The notes beneath the pieces are model-generated. The model saw only the letters and a list, made by a program, of their open reading frames with translations, searched no databases and was not told where the DNA came from. 64,000 nucleotides of DNA from a virus. Of this stretch, positions 32,512 through 42,399 are shown one piece after another (positions within the stretch are counted from its first letter, which is position 1; the number at the start of each line of letters is the position of its first letter). Location: positions 58,426 to 122,425 of IMG/VR virus record IMGVR_UViG_3300009159_005817; one strand, written 5' to 3'. A program made the translations under genes and the position numbers.

Positions 32512-35500
32512 ATGAGAAACAAACATATGAAAAATCCTATTTTAATTTGCCTGTTACTATTTAATTTAATTGTAATTGGACAAACAACACCTAAAGAAAG
32601 ATACATAAACAATTCTGATTATCTTTCTAAAAACTCCTTAGTCGATTACAAAAGCTATTACGGAGATTCCATACAAGGATTCGACGAAGCAGCTATGAAA
32701 GTTGAACTACTAAGACGAAACGTTTTTGGTTCAGAATACATCAACTACATTGCTCTTGTAAAAAGAGAATGGGTAAATCAAAAGTACGGTATCAAACCTG
32801 TACTACCTATCAATTCAAACAACCGACCTATTGGAGGTCCTAACTCAGTTAATTCACCTGGTAATGCTTGTGTGAATGAAGACTTTGAGCTTACTGCACC
32901 TGGAGCTTATAATGGAATGAATTCTGTTTTAGGATGGACAATTCAAAGTGGACAAAATACTTCCAATATCTGTTGTGGAAATCCTACATATGGTGCTGGC
33001 TGTGTTGCTAATCCTATTGCTAATTGGAATGCAGGTAGTCCTGAATTTTCTATTGTTGCTACTCCAATACTACCTGCTCCTAGTTGTGCTAATCCTCCTG
33101 GATTTAGTATTGACAATGTATCAATACCTAATTCACCTCTTGGCGGTAACCGAGTTGCAAGACTACAAAACTCATGTCCAACCGGTTTGATGACTCGAAT
33201 TATGACACAATTTCCTGTTTCAAATTCTAATACCTTATTTCAATTTTGTTATGCTGGTTCATGGGATGGTGTTCATGAATGTTGTGGACAACCTGCTTTT
33301 AGAATCGATATGTATAATTGTACAGGTTCATTAATCCCAATACCATGTGCCAATGTAAGCCTAACTCCTTCCGGACAATCTTGTCAAAGTGGAGTTCCTG
33401 GATATCAGGTAACCAGTGGAGTTTCATGGGTTAATTGGCAAACAAAATATATTGACTTAACTCCTTATATTGGTCAGTGTATTAGAATTGTGGTAACTTG
33501 CTCAGATTGTTCTTATTCTGGACATCATGGAACTGCTTATTTTGATGCAAGATGCGGTGGTCAATTAGTTGGAGTTGGATTAGGTGGAGTTGGTGGAAAC
33601 ATTGCAGGACCTGTTAGTTATTGTGCTGGTTCAAATCAAGCTATTATTGCCGCACCATTGGGATACTCGTCATATCAATGGATATCTCCTATCACAGGAA
33701 CAATTCCTGCTAATGCAGGAGGTACAGCTCCAGTATTAACCATAAGTCCAGTAGTTGCAGGTTTAGTGTATACAGTTCAGTTAAACTCACCATCAGGGTG
33801 TTCTTATATTGCAACCAATACAATCATGCCTACTCTTGTAAACATTGCAGGTATTGGTTCAGGCACAAGTTGTGCAGGAGGATCAAGTGGAACGGGTACT
33901 GTTCAAGGTAATGGCAGTGGCACAGGATACAATTATACTTGGGTAAATTCAAATAATGCTGTAGTTGGTACCTCAGCAACAGTAAGTGGACTGCTTCCAG
34001 GAACATATAGCGTAACTATAACTGGTCTTGGCGCTGCAGGATGTGGTTCAGCAACATCAACTATATCAATAGGAGTTGGAATACCTCAAATGCAAAATCT
34101 ATTAAAACCGTATTGTGGTTCTCAAGCCTATTTAAGTGTAACGGGTAATAGTGTTCAGTGGTCTACCAACAATACAGCTATCTCCGCTCCATTAGGAGTG
34201 GCAATGGGATACACAGTAAACAATCCAGTACAGGCTTCAGTATACACAGTTACCTATACTTCATTACAAAATTGTAATGAAGCAGCTTCATTCACCCTAA
34301 TACCATCTCCGCCGGGCAGTATATCATTACTAACTACTTCTGTTTGTTTAAACTCGACAAATGGCAGTGGAACTATTAATCTAACTCCTGCATCTGGTTC
34401 TCCTCCTGGAGCTAATTCATATTCAGTATGGAATTCTAATAATACTCCGGTTTACAATTCATCATTGTCTCCTACTAATCAAAATAATTATTTGTTTGGA
34501 AACATGGGAACCGGTAGTTATCAAGTAAGAGTATTTGATGGTTCCTGTGCATACACAACTTCCTTTATTATACCTACTCATGTATTTTCTCCTACATTAA
34601 GTCCAACCTCAACAACTCTATGTCCTGGTGGAGGTATTGCAGCCGGAGTAGTATTTAGTATTCCACCATCATTATCTCAATACACTTACTCTTGGACACC
34701 TAATATCTTTTTAGCAGGAAACACTCAACAATCAACGATTATCATACCAAATCTTGCAGTAGGTACGCAATCAAATATAACTTACTCAGTTGTAATTACT
34801 CCTACTGCTATTAATTGTCCGATGACTCGTACATTAAATTTATGGGCAATCAATCCACCAATTCCAACTATTACTGCAATACCTAATATGTGTAACAATA
34901 TGCTTCCATATCAAGTATTGGCTAATCCCAGTGGTGGTATCTTTACCGGAGTTGGAATGAGTACATTAGGTTTAATCTCTCCGACTGCTTCACTATTAGG
35001 AATCAATAACTTTACATATGCCATTTCAATTAGTACTTGCGCATCATCTAATACTGGAAGTTATCAGGTATCATATTTCAATACTTCATCATTAAGCTCT
35101 TCAATAAATCCTATATGTTCTACTAATTCAACAATAAATCTTATGACTATTGTTCAGAATACCTTAGGATCTTGGTCAGGTAATTATATAACGAATAACA
35201 TATTCAATCCAGCAAATCTAAATGGAGTATACTCATTAACCTACAATAATTTATCAACACCAAATCCTACAGTATGTCCTTCATCTACTCAAATGAATAT
35301 ATCGGTTACTAATACAATAATTCCGACTATTGCAAATTCCAATCCATTCTGTACGAATGCCTCCTCTTTTGTATTGATCGCTAATCCAAATGGAGGAATC
35401 TGGTCTAACAATTCTGCAGTGAGCGGTTTAGGTATTGTAACTCCTTCATTGACATCTCCTACAAATACAACGGTTAATTATGTCGTTAATGTTGGTCCAT

Positions 35501-37479
35501 GTATAAACACAAACACATTCAACATATATCCATCAACTTTCAATACGGCTTCTTTAACTGGATCTATCCCTAATTTATGCGTAACGAGCTCATCAATAAA
35601 TCTAATGTCAATCGTACAAAATACGACTGGATCTTGGTCAGGAATGAATGTTACTCAAAACATATTCAACCCTTCAGGATTACCGACCGGAAATTATACT
35701 TTAACATACAATACCAACTCGGCTCCTAATGTTACTCTATGTCCAGATAACCGAACAATAAACATATCGGTTCTTAATCCGGCATCTCCGAACATTACTA
35801 CATTCGGACCTATATGTAGCAAAGATGCTATTATGCAAATGACCGTTACTCCTAATTCTGGTAGTTGGATTTCTACTCCATATCTAAACATTAATGGAAT
35901 ATTAAATCCTTCGCTATGTCCTATTGGAATTAATGCCATTCAATATGTAATAGGAACTAATACTTGTTCGGCTCAACAAACAAAAACCTTTGTGGTTGAG
36001 ATGTTCATTCCATCAACGATAACAAATCAAATACCTGACTTGTGTAATACCAGCTCTCCCATAAATCTTAATTCATATTCTGGTTTTCCTGGATCTTGGT
36101 CAGGATTAGGAATCAATGGTTCAATGTTTACTCCATCGAATTCAGGAACATTAATTCTAGTACATACCACATCATCATCTAGTGGTTTATGTCCTAGTAC
36201 GTCAAGCATATCAGTTAGAGTATATTCATTACAATCTCCAGTAATAATCAAGCCAAATTCTGTATGTAACACATATGCGCCTTTCCAATTACAAGTAAAT
36301 CCAATCGGTGGTATATTCGGAGGTAATGGATCTAATACTAACGGAATTTTTAATCCAGCATATGGAGCGATAGGAAACAATATAATTAATTACAGCATTT
36401 CTGCCGGTCCTTGTATAGCATATGCACAGACTACTGTTAATATTGAGAAATTTATATCGGCTGATCTAGATCGATACCCTAAAACCGTTTATTGTAAAGG
36501 TACTGAATATCCTTTTAATCTGAATTCGTTAGTCAAAAATCCAAATTATAATTGGTCTGGTCCTGGAGTAAATGGTTATATGTTCGATCCACAAATGGCA
36601 AACATCGGAAACAACCTAATATATTATCGAACGCATTCTGCACCAACGGCTTCATTATGTCCGGATGAAAAATCATTTAACATAAGGGTTGCTCAAATAA
36701 GTAAACCCATCATATCGCTATCTGATTCAATTGGTTGTGTTCCTCTTAGAGTAATTCTCAATTCAAACGAAAATACTGGATTATCTTCTTGGAAATTTAG
36801 TAATGGATATTCTAGTGAAGCCAATTCTCTTGCATATACATTTACTTCAAGCGGAATACATTCAATAATATTCTCATATATCAATGATGAAGGTTGTGTA
36901 TCGCCAAATCAAATGATTACTCTTATTAGAGTTGATGAGGTACCTTTTCCCAAGTTTCAATTACCAAAATCCATTTATGCAGGAGATTCAGAAATCCAAG
37001 CAATAAATCTAACTCCTAATGTAGGAAGTTACACTTACACATGGATGGTATCTAATGGATATTCAGTAAACACAATTAATCTTGCATACGATCCCAAGAA
37101 AATAGGCAAGTACGAAATAACATTAATTGCAAAGACGGTTAATGGATGCACGGCATCTACTAGAAAAATGATAGAGATACAAAACGAATTTGAAGTACAT
37201 ATCCCAAATACTTTCACTCCTAATAGAGATGGTCTCAACGATTATTTTCTTCCAGTATTTTCTGACTATGGAGTTGAGTTATCTTTTTATACACTAGAGA
37301 TTTTCGATCGATGGGATCACTTAATTTATAGATCAATCGATCCTAAAAAAGGATGGGATGGAAAAGCCAAAAATGAATTATGTCAACAAGGATCCTATGT
37401 ATACAGACTTAAGTTTTCTGATAAAGAGAAGAATGTGTATGAGAAGATTGGACATGTTCTCCTTTTAGGATCCGATTAA
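32512..37479 (+). CDS. giant secreted adhesin with T9SS type B (gliding-motility) C-terminal domain
   Basis: 1655 residues. A Sec signal peptide follows the second ATG (32527): MKNPILICLLLFNLIVIGQ. Then come a Cys-rich lectin-like region (residues ~120-350), Ig/PKD-like modules, and at least four repeats of a bipartite module with the GSWSG and CPxxxxxNISV landmarks. PKD-like domains lead to the C-terminal ~90 residues: HIPNTFTPNRDGLNDYF, FYTLEIFDRWDHLIYRS, KGWDGKAKNELCQQGSYVYRL. That is the type B type IX secretion sorting domain. A phage gene with this signal should be exported by the host T9SS to the cell surface. Confidence 0.9.
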   Translation: MRNKHMKNPILICLLLFNLIVIGQTTPKERYINNSDYLSKNSLVDYKSYYGDSIQGFDEAAMKVELLRRNVFGSEYINYIALVKREWVNQKYGIKPVLPINSNNRPIGGPNSVNSPGNACVNEDFELTAPGAYNGMNSVLGWTIQSGQNTSNICCGNPTYGAGCVANPIANWNAGSPEFSIVATPILPAPSCANPPGFSIDNVSIPNSPLGGNRVARLQNSCPTGLMTRIMTQFPVSNSNTLFQFCYAGSWDGVHECCGQPAFRIDMYNCTGSLIPIPCANVSLTPSGQSCQSGVPGYQVTSGVSWVNWQTKYIDLTPYIGQCIRIVVTCSDCSYSGHHGTAYFDARCGGQLVGVGLGGVGGNIAGPVSYCAGSNQAIIAAPLGYSSYQWISPITGTIPANAGGTAPVLTISPVVAGLVYTVQLNSPSGCSYIATNTIMPTLVNIAGIGSGTSCAGGSSGTGTVQGNGSGTGYNYTWVNSNNAVVGTSATVSGLLPGTYSVTITGLGAAGCGSATSTISIGVGIPQMQNLLKPYCGSQAYLSVTGNSVQWSTNNTAISAPLGVAMGYTVNNPVQASVYTVTYTSLQNCNEAASFTLIPSPPGSISLLTTSVCLNSTNGSGTINLTPASGSPPGANSYSVWNSNNTPVYNSSLSPTNQNNYLFGNMGTGSYQVRVFDGSCAYTTSFIIPTHVFSPTLSPTSTTLCPGGGIAAGVVFSIPPSLSQYTYSWTPNIFLAGNTQQSTIIIPNLAVGTQSNITYSVVITPTAINCPMTRTLNLWAINPPIPTITAIPNMCNNMLPYQVLANPSGGIFTGVGMSTLGLISPTASLLGINNFTYAISISTCASSNTGSYQVSYFNTSSLSSSINPICSTNSTINLMTIVQNTLGSWSGNYITNNIFNPANLNGVYSLTYNNLSTPNPTVCPSSTQMNISVTNTIIPTIANSNPFCTNASSFVLIANPNGGIWSNNSAVSGLGIVTPSLTSPTNTTVNYVVNVGPCINTNTFNIYPSTFNTASLTGSIPNLCVTSSSINLMSIVQNTTGSWSGMNVTQNIFNPSGLPTGNYTLTYNTNSAPNVTLCPDNRTINISVLNPASPNITTFGPICSKDAIMQMTVTPNSGSWISTPYLNINGILNPSLCPIGINAIQYVIGTNTCSAQQTKTFVVEMFIPSTITNQIPDLCNTSSPINLNSYSGFPGSWSGLGINGSMFTPSNSGTLILVHTTSSSSGLCPSTSSISVRVYSLQSPVIIKPNSVCNTYAPFQLQVNPIGGIFGGNGSNTNGIFNPAYGAIGNNIINYSISAGPCIAYAQTTVNIEKFISADLDRYPKTVYCKGTEYPFNLNSLVKNPNYNWSGPGVNGYMFDPQMANIGNNLIYYRTHSAPTASLCPDEKSFNIRVAQISKPIISLSDSIGCVPLRVILNSNENTGLSSWKFSNGYSSEANSLAYTFTSSGIHSIIFSYINDEGCVSPNQMITLIRVDEVPFPKFQLPKSIYAGDSEIQAINLTPNVGSYTYTWMVSNGYSVNTINLAYDPKKIGKYEITLIAKTVNGCTASTRKMIEIQNEFEVHIPNTFTPNRDGLNDYFLPVFSDYGVELSFYTLEIFDRWDHLIYRSIDPKKGWDGKAKNELCQQGSYVYRLKFSDKEKNVYEKIGHVLLLGSD

Positions 37480-37483
37480 AATT

Positions 37484-37538
37484 GTTAATAACTTTCCCGT
37501 AATAAATTTTTTTATTCCAAAAAGTTTTATTATATTTG
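37484..37538 (+). promoter_or_regulatory. GTTAATAAC early-type promoter, copy 7
   Basis: Standard form: dyad, T-run with ATTCC, TATATTTG at 55 bp. Begins 4 nt after the adhesin stop codon and starts the regulatory/DNA-metabolism block. Confidence 0.85.
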
Positions 37539-37563
37539 TATATACAATTTAAACAAATATACT

Positions 37564-37758
37564 ATGGAAAATAATTTTGAAGTATCCGATCTTGAATTAC
37601 TCACAACATCGGAATTAAAAACTCTACTAATCGATTTATTCGATGGTAATGCAGGTGAAATTCTTTATGGTTTTCGAGAAATGGGAATTACCAAAGATGC
37701 TAATCTTAAATCGGCAATAATCCGATACATCATTCGTAAACAACCCATCAATGCATAA
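37564..37758 (+). CDS. hypothetical acidic protein, 64 aa
   Basis: Helical small protein (LLTTSELKTLLIDLFDG). Overlaps the GIY-YIG gene by 8 nt. It may be a SAP-like or helix-turn-helix mini-domain, but evidence is weak. Confidence 0.55.
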   Translation: MENNFEVSDLELLTTSELKTLLIDLFDGNAGEILYGFREMGITKDANLKSAIIRYIIRKQPINA

Positions 37759-38071
37759 ACGAAGAAGCGATCGTAACCATCTCATCTACAAAATAGAAAA
37801 TCTCTCAACCGGAGAATTCTATATAGGAGTTACAGTCGTAACCGGTAGAGCATATCTTAAATCTCTTAAATCTCGATGGAAGCGACATATCTATAAAGCA
37901 ATGGTGCTTCGTGAAGAATGGTTATTTCCAAAAGCGATTCGCGAATATGGCGAATCTCAATTTAAACCTGAGATTATCGAAATTGTACGTGGTAAATCTA
38001 CCGCATTCGGAAGAGAATCTCAACTTATTAACGAAATCCGACCAGCATACAACACACGAATGAAATGTTAA
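37751..38071 (+). CDS. GIY-YIG nuclease domain protein
   Basis: 106 residues. NHLIYKIENLSTGEFYIGVT supplies the two strands; SRWKRHIYKAM the catalytic Arg helix, AIREYGESQF and RESQLINEIRP the rest, with a final YNTR. This is the homing-endonuclease type of GIY-YIG, distinct from the YhbQ-like one at 20341. No intron is evident nearby, so it may be free-standing. Confidence 0.8.
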   Translation: MHKRRSDRNHLIYKIENLSTGEFYIGVTVVTGRAYLKSLKSRWKRHIYKAMVLREEWLFPKAIREYGESQFKPEIIEIVRGKSTAFGRESQLINEIRPAYNTRMKC

Positions 38072-38142
38072 TAACTTTTTTACATTTAGCCAAAAATAAG
38101 TTTCAAAAAATTTTTTTATTCCAATAAAAAGTATTATATTTG
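38067..38142 (+). promoter_or_regulatory. GTTAATAAC promoter, copy 8, long-spaced
   Basis: Dyad to end of TATATTTG is 76 bp, 21 bp longer than the standard copies, about two helical turns. It overlaps the stop of the GIY-YIG gene and drives the DnaA domain IV gene. Confidence 0.8.
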
Positions 38143-38181
38143 TTATATCAATTTAATATTAATCTTTTAAACTCAAAAAAT

Positions 38182-38493
38182 ATGAAATCTAAATCAAGTA
38201 TCGAAAAAATTGCTGCAATTCAATCATTAGTATCGAAATCATTTAACATCGAACTACCTAAATTACTTTCACCATCTCGTACTGGTGAAATTGCATACAT
38301 TCGCCAAATATCAATGTATCTATGCAGATTCAACACAACCGCTTCTCTTAAAATAATTGCGGCCGAACATAATCGTACTAATCACGGTACCGTTATCCAT
38401 GCTTCCGAAGTAATTGGATTCGATTATCGCAAAAACGAAAAAGTACGTAATCAAATCATCGCATTAGAAACCCAAATTAAAACAATAGCATAA
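38182..38493 (+). CDS. stand-alone DnaA domain IV-like DNA-binding protein
   Basis: 103 residues; start at ATG 38182, since the upstream TTG lies inside the promoter. GEIAYIRQISMYLCR matches the basic-loop/helix region of DnaA domain IV, and HNRTNHGTVIHAS (residues 63-75) is the DnaA signature that reads the DnaA box. The AAA+ ATPase domain is absent. It could bind DnaA-box-like sites without opening DNA: as a transcription regulator of the GTTAATAAC promoters, or as a competitor of host DnaA. Confidence 0.8.
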   Translation: MKSKSSIEKIAAIQSLVSKSFNIELPKLLSPSRTGEIAYIRQISMYLCRFNTTASLKIIAAEHNRTNHGTVIHASEVIGFDYRKNEKVRNQIIALETQIKTIA

Positions 38494-38495
38494 TC

Positions 38496-38750
38496 ATGAA
38501 AGTACACGAAAAAGCAAAATTATACGATTCACTCATAAAAGATTATGAGGAACTTATCACCGAAATGCAAAATCATTCAAACTCTATTAAAGAAATTGAA
38601 ACTCGAGAAGATCTTAAAGAAATGAAGGAAAATAACGTTTCAACTTATTATCCTCTTTTAGCCGGAACCTATCAAGGTTCTAACTTTGGTTTAGATCTTA
38701 AAATCTCAAGAGCTCAATCTAATCTTAAATGGTATAAAGGCATAAAATAA
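38496..38750 (+). CDS. hypothetical coiled-coil protein, 84 aa
   Basis: Glu/Lys-rich helical small protein. It starts 2 nt after the DnaA-like gene and 2 nt before the photolyase-like gene. Confidence 0.5.
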   Translation: MKVHEKAKLYDSLIKDYEELITEMQNHSNSIKEIETREDLKEMKENNVSTYYPLLAGTYQGSNFGLDLKISRAQSNLKWYKGIK

Positions 38751-38752
38751 AT

Positions 38753-39955
38753 ATGGCAACATTAGTTTGGTTAACCCATTCATTTCGTACAGACTCTAGG
38801 CTAACATCTAAATTATCCGGTCCTTGTACATTCGTATATTATTCACCATACTACTTTGCTGGTGATCGGGAAAAACAAATTCTGAAACAATGTTCAACGG
38901 CTAATCTTGAAGCATTTTACGAATCCCTTGATATTATGCGTAAATCGCTTAAGGCTATTGGCCACGAGTTTTACGTCTTCAAACAATCAAATCCTATTGA
39001 ACATATCAATAGCCTAATTGATAAACATGGATTTGATCGAGTTGTAATAGATCTTCCTCTTTTTGGAATGTGGAAAACAACCGATCCAATGCAAATCAAA
39101 GTTCCTTTTGAATTAATCGATTCTGATCTTGTCGACGATACTTGTTTTAATATGACGGCTAAATCTAGGTGGATGTCACATACTCGCAAAATATCTACAC
39201 ACAAACCAAATCAATGGAATTCTGAAATTGTACCAAATCCTATTAATGAAGCAATCAAAAGTTATCCGCAATACACTAAGAATAACTTGATTATGCCTCA
39301 CATCATAACATCTCGTGCATCGGCTATGGCTCCTACATATGCTCAAACTCGAGATAAACATAATGGCCAAACTCGTTTATCTACTGCATTTCAAAATGGT
39401 ACGGTAGATCCTTGCAATATGTTCTATAGCATCGCAAACGATTTTCTAAAATCTGGCGCAGACTTCTCGATAAATGAAGGTGCCCATGCTGCAATGCTTC
39501 GTCAATTTGCTTTTCGTGAAATGACAATCATTCAAACTCGTCGAGCTAACCTAACCATGGAAGATTCCCCAATGCAATGGGCACAACAATTTATAACAGC
39601 AACCTCTCTACAAAATCTAAAGAGTCAAACAAATCCAGATAGCACTTTAACATTTGAACAAATCAAAACGGCTAGTACCAGCGATACATTAATAAATACA
39701 ATTCTCGCTGAATCGTTTCAAGTTGGTGTAATGCCAAATCGTGCTAGAATGTTCTTTGCCGGATGGATGTTTTACAATGCACCAACTGGTCAACAAGCAC
39801 TTGAATGGTTAATCGATACATTTGATCTTCTTCTCTTAGATGGTCAATGTCCTACAAATTATACACAATGTACATCCGCTATGAATATGCAATATGGTAA
39901 AGTAATGTTGCTTAATCGTCATAACGTTAAAGCATTACTTGCCTACGAAAATTAA
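38753..39955 (+). CDS. DNA photolyase/cryptochrome family protein, divergent
   Basis: 400 residues. The N-terminus LVWLTHSFRTDSRL resembles the LVWFRxDLRxxDN start of photolyases. The FAD-binding half has TRLSTAFQNGTVDP, FAFREMTIIQ and PNRARMFFAGWMF followed by ALEWLIDTFD and TNYTQCTSAMNMQ, in the photolyase order. Photolyases use light to reverse pyrimidine dimers. Several usually invariant Trp are changed, so activity is not certain. A UvsE gene lies at 57376. Confidence 0.65.
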   Translation: MATLVWLTHSFRTDSRLTSKLSGPCTFVYYSPYYFAGDREKQILKQCSTANLEAFYESLDIMRKSLKAIGHEFYVFKQSNPIEHINSLIDKHGFDRVVIDLPLFGMWKTTDPMQIKVPFELIDSDLVDDTCFNMTAKSRWMSHTRKISTHKPNQWNSEIVPNPINEAIKSYPQYTKNNLIMPHIITSRASAMAPTYAQTRDKHNGQTRLSTAFQNGTVDPCNMFYSIANDFLKSGADFSINEGAHAAMLRQFAFREMTIIQTRRANLTMEDSPMQWAQQFITATSLQNLKSQTNPDSTLTFEQIKTASTSDTLINTILAESFQVGVMPNRARMFFAGWMFYNAPTGQQALEWLIDTFDLLLLDGQCPTNYTQCTSAMNMQYGKVMLLNRHNVKALLAYEN

Positions 39956-40130
39956 TCAAGCAACCTTTATTACTGAATCTGACCTGTGATTTTTAACATA
40001 TAACCTTTATCTAAGGTGATCGAGGAAATAATATAGTTCTTCAGGCAGATTAGGTAATTCAAGGTTACTCCATCATACTCATATAATTTATACATTTATC
40101 TATAGAATTACGACTAATCAAAAACAAAAT
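39956..40130. other. short non-coding gap
   Basis: 175 nt with a small hairpin (ACCTT at 40003 / AAGGT at 40013). No open frame, no copy of the GTTAATAAC element and no clear terminator. Confidence 0.4.
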
Positions 40131-40595
40131 ATGGCAAAGACTAAAAAACAAATCGTTGAGCTTACTCCGGTTGAACGAGTATTCGCTGCATTCATGGAAG
40201 ATTTCAATGATACTGAATTACAAGAAAGACTAGATGGATTTGAAAGAACTCTTAAATCTCTAAAGGCTCGTTACAATGAATTAGTTCCTAATTTGAATGA
40301 TGCTTTGAGAGATCAAACAATTTTAAACAAAATGATTTTGGATTCGGCTAAAATGAGTTTCATTAATAACGATGCTTTCAAGAGACTTAAGATTGTGGAT
40401 TCATATCTAGACGAGAACATGGAACTTGCCAATGATCTTAAAAGTAAAATACAATCCGAAGAAGATCTTATCCGAAAATATAAAGAGAATTCACATGATC
40501 GTCTTTTTCGATGGTGGCAATCTATTAAAGCCGTAGAACCTAACACTATCCCTTGGTTAGAATGGAAAATCATGTATGATTCCAAGATAATTTAA
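40131..40595 (+). CDS. hypothetical coiled-coil protein, 154 aa
   Basis: Long charged helices through residues 20-120, then an aromatic C-terminus (WWQSIKAVEPNTIPWLEWK). No family recognised. Confidence 0.6.
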   Translation: MAKTKKQIVELTPVERVFAAFMEDFNDTELQERLDGFERTLKSLKARYNELVPNLNDALRDQTILNKMILDSAKMSFINNDAFKRLKIVDSYLDENMELANDLKSKIQSEEDLIRKYKENSHDRLFRWWQSIKAVEPNTIPWLEWKIMYDSKII

Positions 40596-40599
40596 AAAT

Positions 40600-40654
40600 G
40601 TTAATAACTTTCCATCAATAAATTTTTTTATTCCACTTATTTGTTTTATATTTG
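40600..40654 (+). promoter_or_regulatory. GTTAATAAC early-type promoter, copy 9
   Basis: Standard dyad, ATTCC and TATATTTG at 55 bp. Precedes 40679. Confidence 0.85.
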
Positions 40655-40678
40655 TATATACAATTTAAAACAATATAT

Positions 40679-40939
40679 ATGCGAACACATGCTTCAACAA
40701 CTTACTTCGAAACGCAATCATCCGCTTTAAACGAAGCATTTCAACACGTTCAATCTCGAGGTTATTTGGTAAACGAACCCGATAATCTATGGACTGAACA
40801 TGTTTCATACGGAACAACCGTTCACTATAATCTTCCTCTTATTCTCGAACGAACAGGTAATCCTGCTCGTAAATGGTTGCATGTAAATCTTCATCGTATG
40901 GATTCAGGAAGATATGAATTAAACTACTACTTAAATTAA
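40679..40939 (+). CDS. hypothetical protein, 86 aa
   Basis: Start at ATG 40679; an in-frame TTG at 40652 lies inside the promoter. Alpha/beta small protein (NLWTEHVSYGTTVHYNL). Function unknown. Confidence 0.6.
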   Translation: MRTHASTTYFETQSSALNEAFQHVQSRGYLVNEPDNLWTEHVSYGTTVHYNLPLILERTGNPARKWLHVNLHRMDSGRYELNYYLN

Positions 40940-40945
40940 TAAATC

Positions 40946-41173
40946 ATGATAAGAAAAAAAGAAGAACAAACCGGACCTATCGTTATCGATCTTACTGGTC
41001 CTGATGGTAATGCATTCGCCATAATCTCATATGCAAATCGTTTCGCAAAACAAATGGAAATGCAACCAAACGATCGAGCACAAATGAATACCGATCTTAT
41101 GTCTGGAGATTATGAACATCTCCTTCAAGTATTCGATAAGCACTTTGGTGAATTCGTTATTCTTGAACGATAA
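40946..41173 (+). CDS. conserved-looking phage protein, 75 aa
   Basis: Strand VIDLTGPDGNAFAII followed by two helices and the motif SGDYEHLLQVFDKHFGEFV. This small module is familiar from other phage genomes, always without known function. Confidence 0.65.
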   Translation: MIRKKEEQTGPIVIDLTGPDGNAFAIISYANRFAKQMEMQPNDRAQMNTDLMSGDYEHLLQVFDKHFGEFVILER

Positions 41174-41179
41174 AAAAAT

Positions 41180-41234
41180 GTTAATAACTTTTTGTCAAAA
41201 TATTTTTTTATTCCACAAATTTGTTTTATATTTG
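41180..41234 (+). promoter_or_regulatory. GTTAATAAC early-type promoter, copy 10
   Basis: Standard form with TATATTTG at 55 bp. Drives the RadA-like ATPase operon from 41265. Confidence 0.85.
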
Positions 41235-41264
41235 TTATATCAAATTAATTAAAAAATCATATAC

Positions 41265-42359
41265 ATGGAAGCAATCCAATTAACAAATGCTCAAATCCTC
41301 AAAGCTGAAAAACGTCATGAACGTTCGAGATTTGCAGATAAGTATCAGCTAAAAAACCCATACAATGGAACTGAATATTTGTTCCGTGGAATATGGCGTT
41401 CAAATCGAGAATTTATTATTTCTCGAGGAACAGAAACTTATTTGGTACCATTTGATAATGTGAATCCAAATCCAACAAACGCAAAAATCGAATCTGCTGA
41501 GAATCGCAAAATCGAATTGGTACTTATTGATGATCTACATTATGATGATCGTATCTTTCAACCAATGCGAACCGGAACCCCAATCGATTACATGTTTTCA
41601 AACGATGGTGGAATTTATCCGGCTACAAATTACATGGTTATCGGTGATCCTGGCATTGGGAAATCTACACAAACACTTGATCTCCTTGCAAAAATCAAAA
41701 AGAACGAACCTCATCGAAAAATACTTTTCATCTCTGGCGAAATGAATCAAATCGATATGTATGGTTATGTTAAACGTTATCCATCATTCGGTAAAATACC
41801 TACTCTCTTCCTTTGTGATTATCTAGACGAGGATCCTAAAGAAATCATCGAACAAACATTTAATCAAGGTTGGGATATCATCCTTATCGATTCATTTATC
41901 GAAGTTCAAGAATCCGTTCAAGCTTCTTCAAATATGACAAGAACTGCAGCAGAAAAATGGTTAATCGATATGATGGTCACTCAAAATAAAGGAAACAATG
42001 AAGCAAATCTATTTACATCCGTACTTGCAATTCAACAAGTAACTAAGGGTGGTAATTTCGTTGGTTCCAATAAATTAAAACATAATACAACCGGTATGAT
42101 CGAATTAAGATACTCATCCGAATTTACCGGTGATCGTTATGCTAAGGTAACTAAAAATCGTCGAGGTTTCAAATACGAAAAAATATACTTCTCTCTTGAT
42201 AATCCACTCGAAGTAGAATACGATCAAAAACGACTTGAACGAGATGAAGAAATTCGTAAACGTTTACAACGTGAAAAAGAAACTCTTCTTTCCGAGGAAG
42301 AGAAATTCAATAAGATTTTCGGTATCATACAACCGGAATTAACCGAAACAGAAAATTAA
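41265..42359 (+). CDS. RecA-fold ATPase, RadA/DnaB-like
   Basis: 364 residues. Walker A is VIGDPGIGKST near residue 125; KILFISGEMN and DIILIDSF (Walker B) follow, with an AIQQVTKGGNFVGSN strand as sensor region. The order resembles RadA/Sms and the ATPase half of DnaB. No zinc finger and no Lon-like C-terminal domain, so it is not a full RadA. A role in replication or recombination is likely. First gene of the operon with an exonuclease downstream. Confidence 0.75.
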   Translation: MEAIQLTNAQILKAEKRHERSRFADKYQLKNPYNGTEYLFRGIWRSNREFIISRGTETYLVPFDNVNPNPTNAKIESAENRKIELVLIDDLHYDDRIFQPMRTGTPIDYMFSNDGGIYPATNYMVIGDPGIGKSTQTLDLLAKIKKNEPHRKILFISGEMNQIDMYGYVKRYPSFGKIPTLFLCDYLDEDPKEIIEQTFNQGWDIILIDSFIEVQESVQASSNMTRTAAEKWLIDMMVTQNKGNNEANLFTSVLAIQQVTKGGNFVGSNKLKHNTTGMIELRYSSEFTGDRYAKVTKNRRGFKYEKIYFSLDNPLEVEYDQKRLERDEEIRKRLQREKETLLSEEEKFNKIFGIIQPELTETEN

Positions 42360-42399
42360 TCAATAATCCATAAACAAACAAAATCAAAAATAAATAATT

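Noticed and set aside
35694-36380. Minus-strand frames opposite the giant adhesin
   Set aside because: Shadows of a Ser/Thr/Asn-rich gene; the plus frame is continuous for 1655 codons with signal peptide and sorting domain.
38140-38181. TTG start giving a longer DnaA-like protein
   Set aside because: The codon lies inside the -7 element of the promoter; ATG at 38182 is downstream of it.
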